From NCBI GenBank assembly GCA_025455345.1, contig JALOMS010000041.1, positions 1-14,123 on the forward strand: a stretch of DNA of 14,123 bases, in the 5' to 3' direction. The notes under the pieces are model-generated. The model saw nothing but the letters and a program-made list of their open reading frames with translations. It was not told the origin of the DNA and did no database searches. The position numbers and the translations under genes were made by a program. Positions within the stretch are counted from its first letter, which is position 1. Each line of letters opens with the position of its first letter. Positions 1-6,268 of this stretch are shown here, piece by piece. This stretch comes from Thermoflexibacter sp. (GTDB lineage Bacteria > Bacteroidota > Bacteroidia > Cytophagales > Thermoflexibacteraceae).

Positions 1-164
1 AGTCCCGTTAGGGACTACATATTTGTAGAAATTGTCATTTCAACACAATTCATAAGTCCCATAGGGACGTAACTGTTTTATATACAACATTTTGTATCGC
101 CCCTATGGGACTTAGATTTTGGACTTAACTTAGTTTCTACGAAGCTTATGTCCCTAACGGGACT
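1..164. repeat. Nested inverted-repeat (REP/MITE-like) element
   Basis: The stretch reads as one imperfect palindrome with two arms, about 1-69 and 98-164. Each arm carries two mini-palindromes. The outer pair is AGTCCCGTTAGGGACT (1-16), matched inverted at 149-164 (15/16). The inner pair is 53-69 and 98-114, with one mismatch in the 17 bp. Between them each arm has TTTGTAGAAA (22-31) or its near complement TTTCTACGAA (134-143). The centre holds a further hairpin, ATACAA-CATT-TTGTAT (82-97). No transposase or long ORF lies inside. It could be a non-autonomous mobile element or a REP-like palindrome. Its family is not recognised, and the left end may extend beyond the window. Confidence 0.7.
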
Positions 165-221
165 TCCAGTCTGGGACTTCCAGTCTGGGACTTCCAGTCT
201 GGGACTTCCAGTCTGGGACTT
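159..221. repeat. 14-bp tandem repeat, about 4.5 copies
   Basis: The unit GGGACTTCCAGTCT occurs four times without change (159-172, 173-186, 187-200, 201-214) and then partly (215-221). The first unit begins inside the last mini-palindrome of the element at 1-164, so the array seems to have grown from its edge. The unit contains the GGGACT half-palindrome and AGTC. Perfect identity between copies suggests recent expansion, and copy number could vary between strains. One further full unit lies at 8593-8606. Confidence 0.85.
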
Positions 222-252
222 ATGGACTATATGAAATGACAATTTCTACAAA
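215..252. repeat. Inverted half copy of the 1-164 element
   Basis: Positions 232-252 are an exact 21-bp reverse complement of 22-42, and 215-224 is the reverse complement of 51-60. The 7-8 nt between the two matching blocks have diverged. This is one arm of the upstream element in opposite orientation, ending exactly at the TTTGTAGAAA word. The coding-like frame that follows begins at or within this arm. Confidence 0.75.
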
Positions 253-480
253 GATGGGATTGAAGAACTCCAAAATTATGACTTCATAGAAGAAAATTAT
301 ATTCAAAAATATTATCCTGATTTTCAGATTATTAGAACCGTAGTTTTGTATGGAAGTCAAGAAAACCAAATCATTGAAATCGAGATTGGTTTCCTTCTCA
401 ACCAAAACGGAGAACTGATTTTGGGTATCAAAGCCCCCAAACTTTTCCAAGAAGCGATTAAGAATTTATTGGATTTTTAG
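235..480 (+). pseudogene. 3' remnant of an unidentified gene, start lost at the repeat
   Basis: One plus-strand frame stays open from just after a stop at 232-234 to a TAG at 478-480, about 81 codons. It has no ATG or GTG; the only TTG codons lie in its second half. The translated composition looks like real protein, with acidic and aromatic residues followed by a beta-strand-like pattern (for example RTVVLYGSQ, then IIEIEIGFLL, then a helical end LFQEAIKNLLDF). The first residues come from the inverted repeat arm at 232-252, so the gene was probably cut by that element and only its C-terminal part remains. The family is not recognised. A minus-strand ORF over the same bases looks like a shadow. 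Confidence 0.5.
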
Positions 481-633
481 GCATAAAAAAGATATAAAAC
501 GTCTTTCATTAGACTAAACCCTTTTCAGAAAACTTCACCAAAACTTAAAGTCCAATTGCTGATTCATTTCATTTTTTTGTTTTATTTTTAACAAATTTCT
601 CTTCCATTTTCTAAACTTAAAACAAATTCAAAA
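481..633. other. AT-rich spacer before the phosphoesterase gene
   Basis: This is a 153-bp AT-rich stretch with T-tracts between the gene remnant and the ATG at 634. No clear TAnnTTTG promoter word, hairpin or small ORF was seen. It presumably holds the promoter of the downstream lipoprotein gene, but the position cannot be given. Confidence 0.4.
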
Positions 634-3072
634 ATGAAAAACTACTTCCCTATTTTTTTTGCCCTGTCTTTGTGTTTCCTTTTTTCCTGCAAGTCAGACA
701 ACAAAAATGCGGCTAAGAATCAAACACTCCTTGCTGAACTCCAAAAACAAAGGGTCATGCTCCCTAACGGTTGGTCGCTTGCGCCTGCGGGAAAGCACAT
801 TACTTTGGGCGATTTGCCGATGAATTTGGTGGTTTCTCCTTCCAAAAAGTTGCTGGCAGTTACCAACAACGGACAAAGCAAACAGTCCATTATGCTCATA
901 GATGTAGCGCAGGAAAAAGTAGTGAGCGAAATAGAAATTCCCAAGTCTTGGTACGGTTTGAAGTTTAGCGCAGATGAGCAGAAAATTTATGTTTCGGGCG
1001 GAAATGACAACCTGATTCGCATTTATTCCATTGCTAACCAACAACTTATATTTTCTGATTCCATTGTTTTAGGCAAGCCTTGGAAAGAAGACAAAATATC
1101 GCCCACAGGCATAGAGTTAGATGAAAAAAAGCAAGTGCTTTATGCAGTAACCAAAGAGGATAGTAGCTTGTATATCTGCAACTTAGTAGATAAAAAAGTG
1201 CTTCAAAAAATCAAACTCCCTGCGGAGGCTTACGCTTGCGCGCTTGCACCCACAGGAAAGGAATTGTGGATTTCGGTGTGGGGAGGCAGTCAAATGGCAA
1301 TTTTTGACACAGAAAAAAAGGAATTGATTGGAAAAATAGATACGGACAAAAATCCTAACGACTTCATTTTCACGCAAGACGGCAAATATGTTTTTGTTTC
1401 CAATGGCAATAGCAATCTGGTTTCTGTCATCAATGCCAACGAGCGCAAAGTGGTGGAAACGCTAACGACTTCGCTTTTCCCCAATGCTCCTCTGGGAAGT
1501 ACGCCCAATGCGGTTGCCCTTTCAGAAGATGAAAATACTTTGTTCATTGCCAATGCGGACAACAACTGTTTGGCAGTTTTTGATGTGAGCGAAAAAGGCG
1601 AAAGCAAGTCTAAGGGCTTCATTCCTACGGGCTGGTATCCCACTTCGGTCAAGGTAATTGGAGAGAAAATTTTTGTTGCCAATGGCAAGGGAAATACCTC
1701 TTTGCCCAACCCCAAGGGTCCAAATCCTTACAAAAAAAGAGATGAGGATACGGAATACATAGGTGGACTTTTCAAAGGCTCATTGTCATTCATTACAAAT
1801 CCTGACGAGGGCGATTTGGCAACTTATTCGCAAATTGTGTATGAAAATACGCCTTATAGCAAGGAAAAAGAGGCTTTGGCAGAGTCAGAAGCGGGGAATC
1901 CAATTCCTCAAAAACAAGGGCAAACTTCCCCTATCAAGTACGTTTTTTACGTCATCAAAGAAAATCGCACCTACGACCAGATTTTTGGCGACATCAAAGA
2001 AGGGAATGGGGACTCTTCGCTTTGCCTTTTCCCAGAGCGCGTTACGCCCAATCATCACGCCTTGGCACGAGAATTTGTGCTTTTGGACAATTTTTATGTG
2101 AACGCAGAGGTAAGTGCGGACGGACACAACTGGTCTATGGCGGCTTATGCCAATGACTACGTAGAAAAAACTTGGGTTACAAGCTACGGTGGTCGTGGCG
2201 GCACTTACGACTACGAAGGCAGTCGCCCCATTGCCTACCCAAGCACAGGATTTATTTGGGATTACTGCAAAAAAGCAAACGTTTCTTACCGCACTTATGG
2301 CGAATTTGCTTGTGAAAAAGGCACTTATTTAGAAAGTTTGAAAGACCATTATGATGTGGATTACCCATGTTATGACCTGACTATCAAGGATATATTCCGT
2401 TTTGAGAAATGGAAATACGATTTTGATTCTTTATTAGCAAAAAATGCCGTTCCGCAATTCAATATTGTGCGCTTAGGCAATGACCACACTTCGGGTACGC
2501 GCATAGGCAGTTACACACCCAACGCAAGTGTGGCAGATAACGATTTGGCTCTGGGCAAGTTGGTAGAGTACCTTTCCAACAGCAAAATTTGGAAGGAAAC
2601 TGCTATTTTTGTCTTGGAAGATGACGCTCAAAACGGTCCCGACCATGTGGACGCACACCGCTCTATCGCCTTGGTTATCAGCCCTTACGTCAAGCGGAAA
2701 AGCTACGATAAAACCATGTACTCCACCGCAGGAATGTTGAGAACCATGGAACTCATTTTGGGTTTGCCTCCGATGAGCCAATACGATGCCGCCGCAACGC
2801 CCATGTGGAGAAGTTTCACTGCCACACCCGATTTGACACCTTACAAAGTCCTTCCTGCCAACATAGATTTGGAGGAAAAGAACACAGAAAATACGGCAAG
2901 TGCCAAGAAATCAGCAAGTTTCAATTTGGCACAGGTGGATGCCGCCCCCGACTTGGAGTTTAGCGAAGTCATCTGGAAAGCTATCAAAGGCGAAAACAGT
3001 ACCATGCCACCGCCCCGCCGCAGTGCCTTTGTGAAAGTAACAAAGGAAATGGAAGAGGGAGAGGAGGATTGA
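634..3072 (+). CDS. Bifunctional YncE-type beta-propeller / alkaline phosphatase-family lipoprotein
   Basis: This is a predicted secreted lipoprotein of 812 residues. A hydrophobic N-terminus ends in the lipobox-like FLFSC with Cys19 as the lipidation site, so the protein is probably membrane anchored. Residues about 45-400 show repeated blades of the YVTN/YncE beta-propeller type (KLLAVTNNG, QKIYVSGGN, GKYVFVSNGNSN, NTLFIANADNN). Residues about 425-735 resemble the phosphoesterase/AcpA-like family: ENRTYDQIFG from about residue 443, a region with SADGHNW, and EDDAQNGPDHVDAHRS from about residue 662, whose acidic and His residues are likely metal ligands. NCBI uses a fused YncE/alkaline-phosphatase family name for such proteins. 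The substrate is unknown. The C-terminal tail is unusual, with MPPPRRSAF and then an acidic end (EMEEGEED), and it is duplicated at 4136-4216. A hairpin at 3097-3138 follows. Confidence 0.88.
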   Translation: MKNYFPIFFALSLCFLFSCKSDNKNAAKNQTLLAELQKQRVMLPNGWSLAPAGKHITLGDLPMNLVVSPSKKLLAVTNNGQSKQSIMLIDVAQEKVVSEIEIPKSWYGLKFSADEQKIYVSGGNDNLIRIYSIANQQLIFSDSIVLGKPWKEDKISPTGIELDEKKQVLYAVTKEDSSLYICNLVDKKVLQKIKLPAEAYACALAPTGKELWISVWGGSQMAIFDTEKKELIGKIDTDKNPNDFIFTQDGKYVFVSNGNSNLVSVINANERKVVETLTTSLFPNAPLGSTPNAVALSEDENTLFIANADNNCLAVFDVSEKGESKSKGFIPTGWYPTSVKVIGEKIFVANGKGNTSLPNPKGPNPYKKRDEDTEYIGGLFKGSLSFITNPDEGDLATYSQIVYENTPYSKEKEALAESEAGNPIPQKQGQTSPIKYVFYVIKENRTYDQIFGDIKEGNGDSSLCLFPERVTPNHHALAREFVLLDNFYVNAEVSADGHNWSMAAYANDYVEKTWVTSYGGRGGTYDYEGSRPIAYPSTGFIWDYCKKANVSYRTYGEFACEKGTYLESLKDHYDVDYPCYDLTIKDIFRFEKWKYDFDSLLAKNAVPQFNIVRLGNDHTSGTRIGSYTPNASVADNDLALGKLVEYLSNSKIWKETAIFVLEDDAQNGPDHVDAHRSIALVISPYVKRKSYDKTMYSTAGMLRTMELILGLPPMSQYDAAATPMWRSFTATPDLTPYKVLPANIDLEEKNTENTASAKKSASFNLAQVDAAPDLEFSEVIWKAIKGENSTMPPPRRSAFVKVTKEMEEGEED

Positions 3073-3096
3073 TAATAAGAGAAAAGAAAAATTACT

Positions 3097-3138
3097 AAAA
3101 TTAGCAAATGCAATCAAGTAATTGTATTTGCTAATTTT
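3097..3138 (+). terminator. Long hairpin, probable terminator of the phosphoesterase gene
   Basis: An 18-bp inverted repeat (3097-3114 with 3121-3138) encloses the 6-nt loop CAAGTA. In RNA all pairs form, counting one G-U. The right arm ends in TTTT, preceded by a matching A-tract on the left, which fits a bidirectional intrinsic terminator. TAATTTTG (3132-3139) matches the Bacteroidota -7 word and overlaps the right arm, so it may also act in expression of the next gene, but no -33 partner is visible. Confidence 0.6.
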
Positions 3139-3157
3139 GTAAATTAACGTAAATTCA

Positions 3158-4132
3158 ATGAATAAAACCAAATGCAAAATGAAAATAACTATAAGCTTAG
3201 TTTCTAAATTTTTAATTTTCATTACTATTTCATGTGGGCAAAATCAGCAAAAAGAATTTCCTAACCAAATCCAAACCATTAAAACTGATAAACACATCAG
3301 AATTAAAGGAACAAAAGTCTTTGGTGTGATGCCAAACGATTATAAATACATCAAAGAATTGTCAAGGTATCAGAAAAATGAAAATTTATATCTGCAAGTC
3401 TTTGAAACTTCTTCTTCTTTTAATCAAGCAAAACCTGATTTAGCAAAACAAAAAATAGAAGAACAAGGGGCAAAAATTGATACTATTAAAAATATTAAAT
3501 TAAATGAATTTGAGGCAATTTATGGTGAGGGACCCTCTAAATATCAAGGTGAAACTAAATTAATGCTTGCCTTTGGAGATGATTCTTTTTTTACAATGAT
3601 TGTAGGAGTTTGCAAAACAGCAAACATAGCAGGAAAAAGAGAGTTACAAGAAATATTAAAGACAATTTATTATGAAAAAACATTTGAACTTAATCCATTT
3701 GAATTAGTCAATTTTGAATTTGACCAATCCATTACTAATTTTAAATACGCCACAACAGTTTCTAATTTTTTTATTTATACAGAAAATGGCAAAGAAGATT
3801 TACAAAACGAAACAAGCAGTGCGATTCAACTTGCAACTTTACCTCAAATGACTGAAGAACAAGCAAATAGCGTTATCACTGATATGCTTTGGAGATATGA
3901 GAAAAATAGTTTTATAATCAAAAATAAAAATATAAAAAGAGCTATAATAAACAATTATCCAGCCTTCACATTAGAAACAAATGTTAAATATAAAGACAAT
4001 AATGGAGTTTTGTATAAGGCAGTTTTAGTGGGGGAAAAATCAACAGTTCTTTTTGTGGCGATTACTTATAAAGAATTAGAAAGTAGTATGGAAAAGTTTA
4101 AAAAAACTGCCCAAACGATACAAATGAAATAG
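3158..4132 (+). CDS. Hypothetical lipoprotein with two similar halves
   Basis: The 324-residue protein starts at ATG 3158; a second ATG at 3179 gives a more usual 18-residue signal. The hydrophobic segment ends at ISCGQ, with the Cys at residue 26 from the first start or 19 from the second, so it is predicted to be a lipoprotein. The mature part seems to hold two alpha/beta units, each ending in a strand-rich core and a final helix: FGDDSFFTMIVGVC then LQEILKTIYYE, and GEKSTVLFVAIT then MEKFKKTAQTI. This pattern recalls DcrB/PsbP-like folds, but that is inference only; no family is recognised. It looks more AT-rich than the gene before it. It is flanked by two copies of an 81-bp sequence (2992-3072 and 4136-4216), which suggests insertion beside, or replacement of, a duplicated gene. 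Confidence 0.7.
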   Translation: MNKTKCKMKITISLVSKFLIFITISCGQNQQKEFPNQIQTIKTDKHIRIKGTKVFGVMPNDYKYIKELSRYQKNENLYLQVFETSSSFNQAKPDLAKQKIEEQGAKIDTIKNIKLNEFEAIYGEGPSKYQGETKLMLAFGDDSFFTMIVGVCKTANIAGKRELQEILKTIYYEKTFELNPFELVNFEFDQSITNFKYATTVSNFFIYTENGKEDLQNETSSAIQLATLPQMTEEQANSVITDMLWRYEKNSFIIKNKNIKRAIINNYPAFTLETNVKYKDNNGVLYKAVLVGEKSTVLFVAITYKELESSMEKFKKTAQTIQMK

Positions 4133-4135
4133 TTT

Positions 4136-4216
4136 GAAAACAGCACCATGCCACCGCCCCGCCGCAGTGCCTTCGTAAAAGTAGCAAAGGAAATGGAGGA
4201 GGGAGAGGAGGATTGA
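4136..4216 (+). pseudogene. Duplicated 3' tail of the phosphoesterase gene
   Basis: These 81 bp match 2992-3072, the last 26 codons plus stop of the YncE/phosphatase gene, at 76 of 81 positions by direct alignment. Four of the five differences are synonymous (AGT/AGC, TTT/TTC, GTG/GTA, GAA/GAG) and one changes Thr to Ala. That bias suggests the copy diverged while still coding. Similarity stops just after the TGA. The fragment lies in the same frame as the preceding lipoprotein gene, separated only by its TAG and one TTT codon, but has no start of its own beyond an internal ATG. Confidence 0.75.
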
Positions 4217-4249
4217 AATAGGAACAGCATTTAATCCAGAAATGAAATT

Positions 4250-4294
4250 TGTCAGACACCTTTGAGGTGTCTGACATCTCAAAGGTGTCTGACA
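4250..4294. terminator. 17-bp inverted repeat, candidate bidirectional terminator
   Basis: TGTCAGACACCTTTGAG (4250-4266) is perfectly complementary to CTCAAAGGTGTCTGACA (4278-4294). The 11-nt loop carries a third copy of GTGTCTGACA, so an alternative hairpin with the stem TGTCAGACACC and loop TTTGA is possible. It lies between the plus-strand gene tail and the 3' end of the minus-strand OsmC gene, where a shared terminator would be expected. There is no long T-tract, so a REP-like repeat is the main alternative. Confidence 0.5.
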
Positions 4295-4360
4295 AGTGAA
4301 TAAAATCACTTTTGATGGGATATAGTCTTGCAAGGCAATTCAAATCCACCAACAGGCTTA

Positions 4361-4798
4361 TCACTTAACAATAACCTGTATTTGCATGGTAATTTGAGAT
4401 TTTACAGAATTAGAAATCAAGCAGGCTTTTTCAGATTTTAGCAATACTTTTTCTGCCTTTTCCCTTTGCGCTTCCTCTGTAATGACCACATTAGGATACA
4501 AAATGATGTCTGTTATCCACATTTTCCCTTCCACTGTTTGGAGCTTCCCGACTGCCTTAGAGCTGAAATGCGTATAGTCCAATTTAAAATTTTCGGCAAC
4601 CGCCAAGAATGTAGTCATCAGACAGCTATTCACCGCCGCTACTAAGAGGTGTTCGGGTGACCATATACCTGCCACGCCTTTATTAAATTCGGGAGGAGTA
4701 GCCACTTCAATGCTGTCATTGAGGACAGGAGAACTCAATCCCCCTACCCTACTGTGAAGCCAATTAACTTCCACCTCGTACAAATGCATATTTTCCAT
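4361..4798 (-). CDS. OsmC/Ohr-family peroxide-reduction protein
   Basis: The 145-residue protein has the features of the OsmC-like family: the segment SPEHLLVAAVNSCLMTTFLA with Glu49 and the first reactive Cys (Cys59), and the second Cys in KACLISNSVK (Cys126). In OsmC/Ohr enzymes these two Cys residues form the thiol pair that reduces organic hydroperoxides, and length and spacing are normal for the family. It acts in the cytoplasm. ATG at 4798 is used; Met4 is a possible alternative start. The gene stands alone on the minus strand, with a hairpin beyond its 3' end and a 7-bp inverted repeat about 45 bp upstream that could be an operator. OsmC and Ohr subgroups cannot be told apart here. Confidence 0.88.
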   Translation of the reverse strand: MENMHLYEVEVNWLHSRVGGLSSPVLNDSIEVATPPEFNKGVAGIWSPEHLLVAAVNSCLMTTFLAVAENFKLDYTHFSSKAVGKLQTVEGKMWITDIILYPNVVITEEAQREKAEKVLLKSEKACLISNSVKSQITMQIQVIVK

Positions 4799-4841
4799 AA
4801 TTTGTTTGTTATTTTAAAAATAGGTAATTTAGTATTTCACA

Positions 4842-4866
4842 TATCGTTCAACGTAAATAAACGATA
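4842..4866. promoter_or_regulatory. Inverted repeat upstream of the OsmC gene, possible operator
   Basis: TATCGTT (4842-4848) and AACGATA (4860-4866) form a perfect 7-bp inverted repeat with an 11-nt gap, so the half-sites are 18 bp apart centre to centre. It lies 44-68 bp upstream of the OsmC start, a typical place for a regulator site. No regulator gene is next to it, and AT-rich DNA gives such repeats by chance. Confidence 0.25.
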
Positions 4867-5287
4867 AATAATTCAAAAAATAAACAAATACTCCATATAC
4901 CAACCCACAGCTCATCAATTCAAAAAGAAAGGAAATTTTATAAAACTTTCATTATCATAATTTTACATTACATTTTTGACAGCAAAAGAATTATTTTTTT
5001 CTGAAAAGAAAGCTTATTTTATTGAAAAAGGATTTTGCTAAGACAAAATACGCTACCTTCGTAAAATGTATCGATAAAATAATGGGTTTTACGCATAAAA
5101 TCTATTCGCAAAGAGTTATTTTAATGTACGATTGAAAATATTGGGAAATAGAAGAATTGTTTTAAAATAGGTGGTCTAAGTCTTAATACACGACAGGTCT
5201 AATCATTAAATCCCAATGGAACAATGAAGCGCGAATGTAAGTTTAATAAAATAATCATTATTCAAAAAATTATAAAGTATAAAAAAT
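4867..5287. other. AT-rich intergenic region between divergent genes
   Basis: The divergent OsmC and DUF2027-Smr genes are separated by about 490 bp, mostly A/T. No convincing ORF, tRNA or strong hairpin was seen. One weak promoter-like pair lies inside: TTTG (5034-5037), a 16-nt gap, and TACCTTCG (5054-5061), a TAnnTTTG variant facing the plus-strand gene. If used, it would leave a leader of over 200 nt before 5288. The spacing is shorter than the usual 19 or so, so this call is weak. Confidence 0.35.
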
Positions 5288-6262
5288 ATGCACGTAGGAG
5301 ATAGAGTTCGCTTGATACATGACAAAGAAGAAGGAATCATTACCAACTTCCTACCTAATAATATGATAGAAGTAGAGATAGAAGATGGTTTCCGTATCCC
5401 TGTGCTTAAACAAGAGGTAGCACTCATAGCCGCAGAGGAAACTATCGTATTCCGAGATACCAAATTATCTAATAACAAAAATGTATTACCAGACAAAATA
5501 ATAGGTGAAGTAGGCTTTTTCTTAGCCTTTATACCTCTGAATGAGAAGCAATTAACTGTAAATTTAATCAATAATACAGATATAGATATTCTATTTACAA
5601 TCGGAGAAATCAAGGATAATAATTATAGCGGTTTGGCGGCTGGACACTTGAAAAAGAAAACTTGGCAGAAAATAGATGAAGCCAATTTAGACCGCTTTGA
5701 GAAATGGTCTCCTCTACTCATTCAGGCTTTGATATTTAGGGCGGGATTTGGCTCGGTCAAAGAACCCTTGATAAGAAAAATGGCGTTTGGAGCGGGTACT
5801 TTTTTCAAAAGCAAAATGAAAGCTCCACTTTTGGACAAGGATGCTTATGTATTCCAAATAGACCAAAAAATAGTAAATATAGAGCCAGACAAAATCAAAG
5901 AGAGTATGTTTACGACCAATGAACCTGTATTACCCCCCAAACCTAAAGCAATAGAGAAAATTATACTTCCTACGCAGGTAAAAAAGAAAGAAATAGATTT
6001 ACACATAGAAAAACTTACTCCTCATAGCGATAAGATGAATGCCTCAGAAATGCTTTCTTTGCAAATAGATACTTTTGAAAAAGCCTTAGACAATGCTATA
6101 TTTGAAAATATTGAAGAAATTATTTTCATTCATGGAATTGGGAATGGTACATTGCGAACAGAAATACAAAAAAGGCTTAGCAAACATAAAAATGTAGCCT
6201 ATTTCCAAGACGCACAAAAGGAAAAATTTGGCTATGGAGCTACTGCCGCTAAGTTAAAATAA
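5288..6262 (+). CDS. DUF2027 protein with C-terminal Smr domain
   Basis: The 324-residue protein begins with a small beta-barrel-like segment (MHVGDRVRLI to about residue 48, KOW/Tudor-like), followed by a DUF2027-type region to about residue 210 and a Lys/Pro-rich linker. The C-terminal Smr domain runs from about residue 235 (EIDLHIEKL) to the end, with the signature HGIGNGTLR at residues 282-290. Smr domains occur in MutS2 and in stand-alone nucleases acting on DNA or RNA, and the His-Gly-x-Gly loop is the functional motif. This two-domain layout is known in Bacteroidota. Its cellular role is not established. The next gene starts 6 nt after the stop, so the two are probably co-transcribed. 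Confidence 0.85.
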   Translation: MHVGDRVRLIHDKEEGIITNFLPNNMIEVEIEDGFRIPVLKQEVALIAAEETIVFRDTKLSNNKNVLPDKIIGEVGFFLAFIPLNEKQLTVNLINNTDIDILFTIGEIKDNNYSGLAAGHLKKKTWQKIDEANLDRFEKWSPLLIQALIFRAGFGSVKEPLIRKMAFGAGTFFKSKMKAPLLDKDAYVFQIDQKIVNIEPDKIKESMFTTNEPVLPPKPKAIEKIILPTQVKKKEIDLHIEKLTPHSDKMNASEMLSLQIDTFEKALDNAIFENIEEIIFIHGIGNGTLRTEIQKRLSKHKNVAYFQDAQKEKFGYGATAAKLK

Positions 6263-6268
6263 ATCAAT

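Noticed and set aside
159..221. Possible CRISPR array
   Set aside because: The units are 14 bp and directly adjacent with no unique spacers, and no cas genes are present.
220..450. Minus-strand ORF of 76 residues
   Set aside because: Its start lies in repeat sequence and the plus-strand frame over the same bases looks more protein-like.
694..3113. Several antisense ORFs over the phosphoesterase gene
   Set aside because: They follow the codon pattern of the real gene, have no recognisable motifs, and vanish as independent units.
4076..4364. Two minus-strand ORFs over the gene-tail copy
   Set aside because: They are out-of-frame readings of the duplicated tail and the inverted repeat, with no upstream start context.
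5160..5287. tRNA or small RNA before the DUF2027-Smr gene
   Set aside because: No cloverleaf, no T-loop consensus and no strong stem was found in the AT-rich leader.
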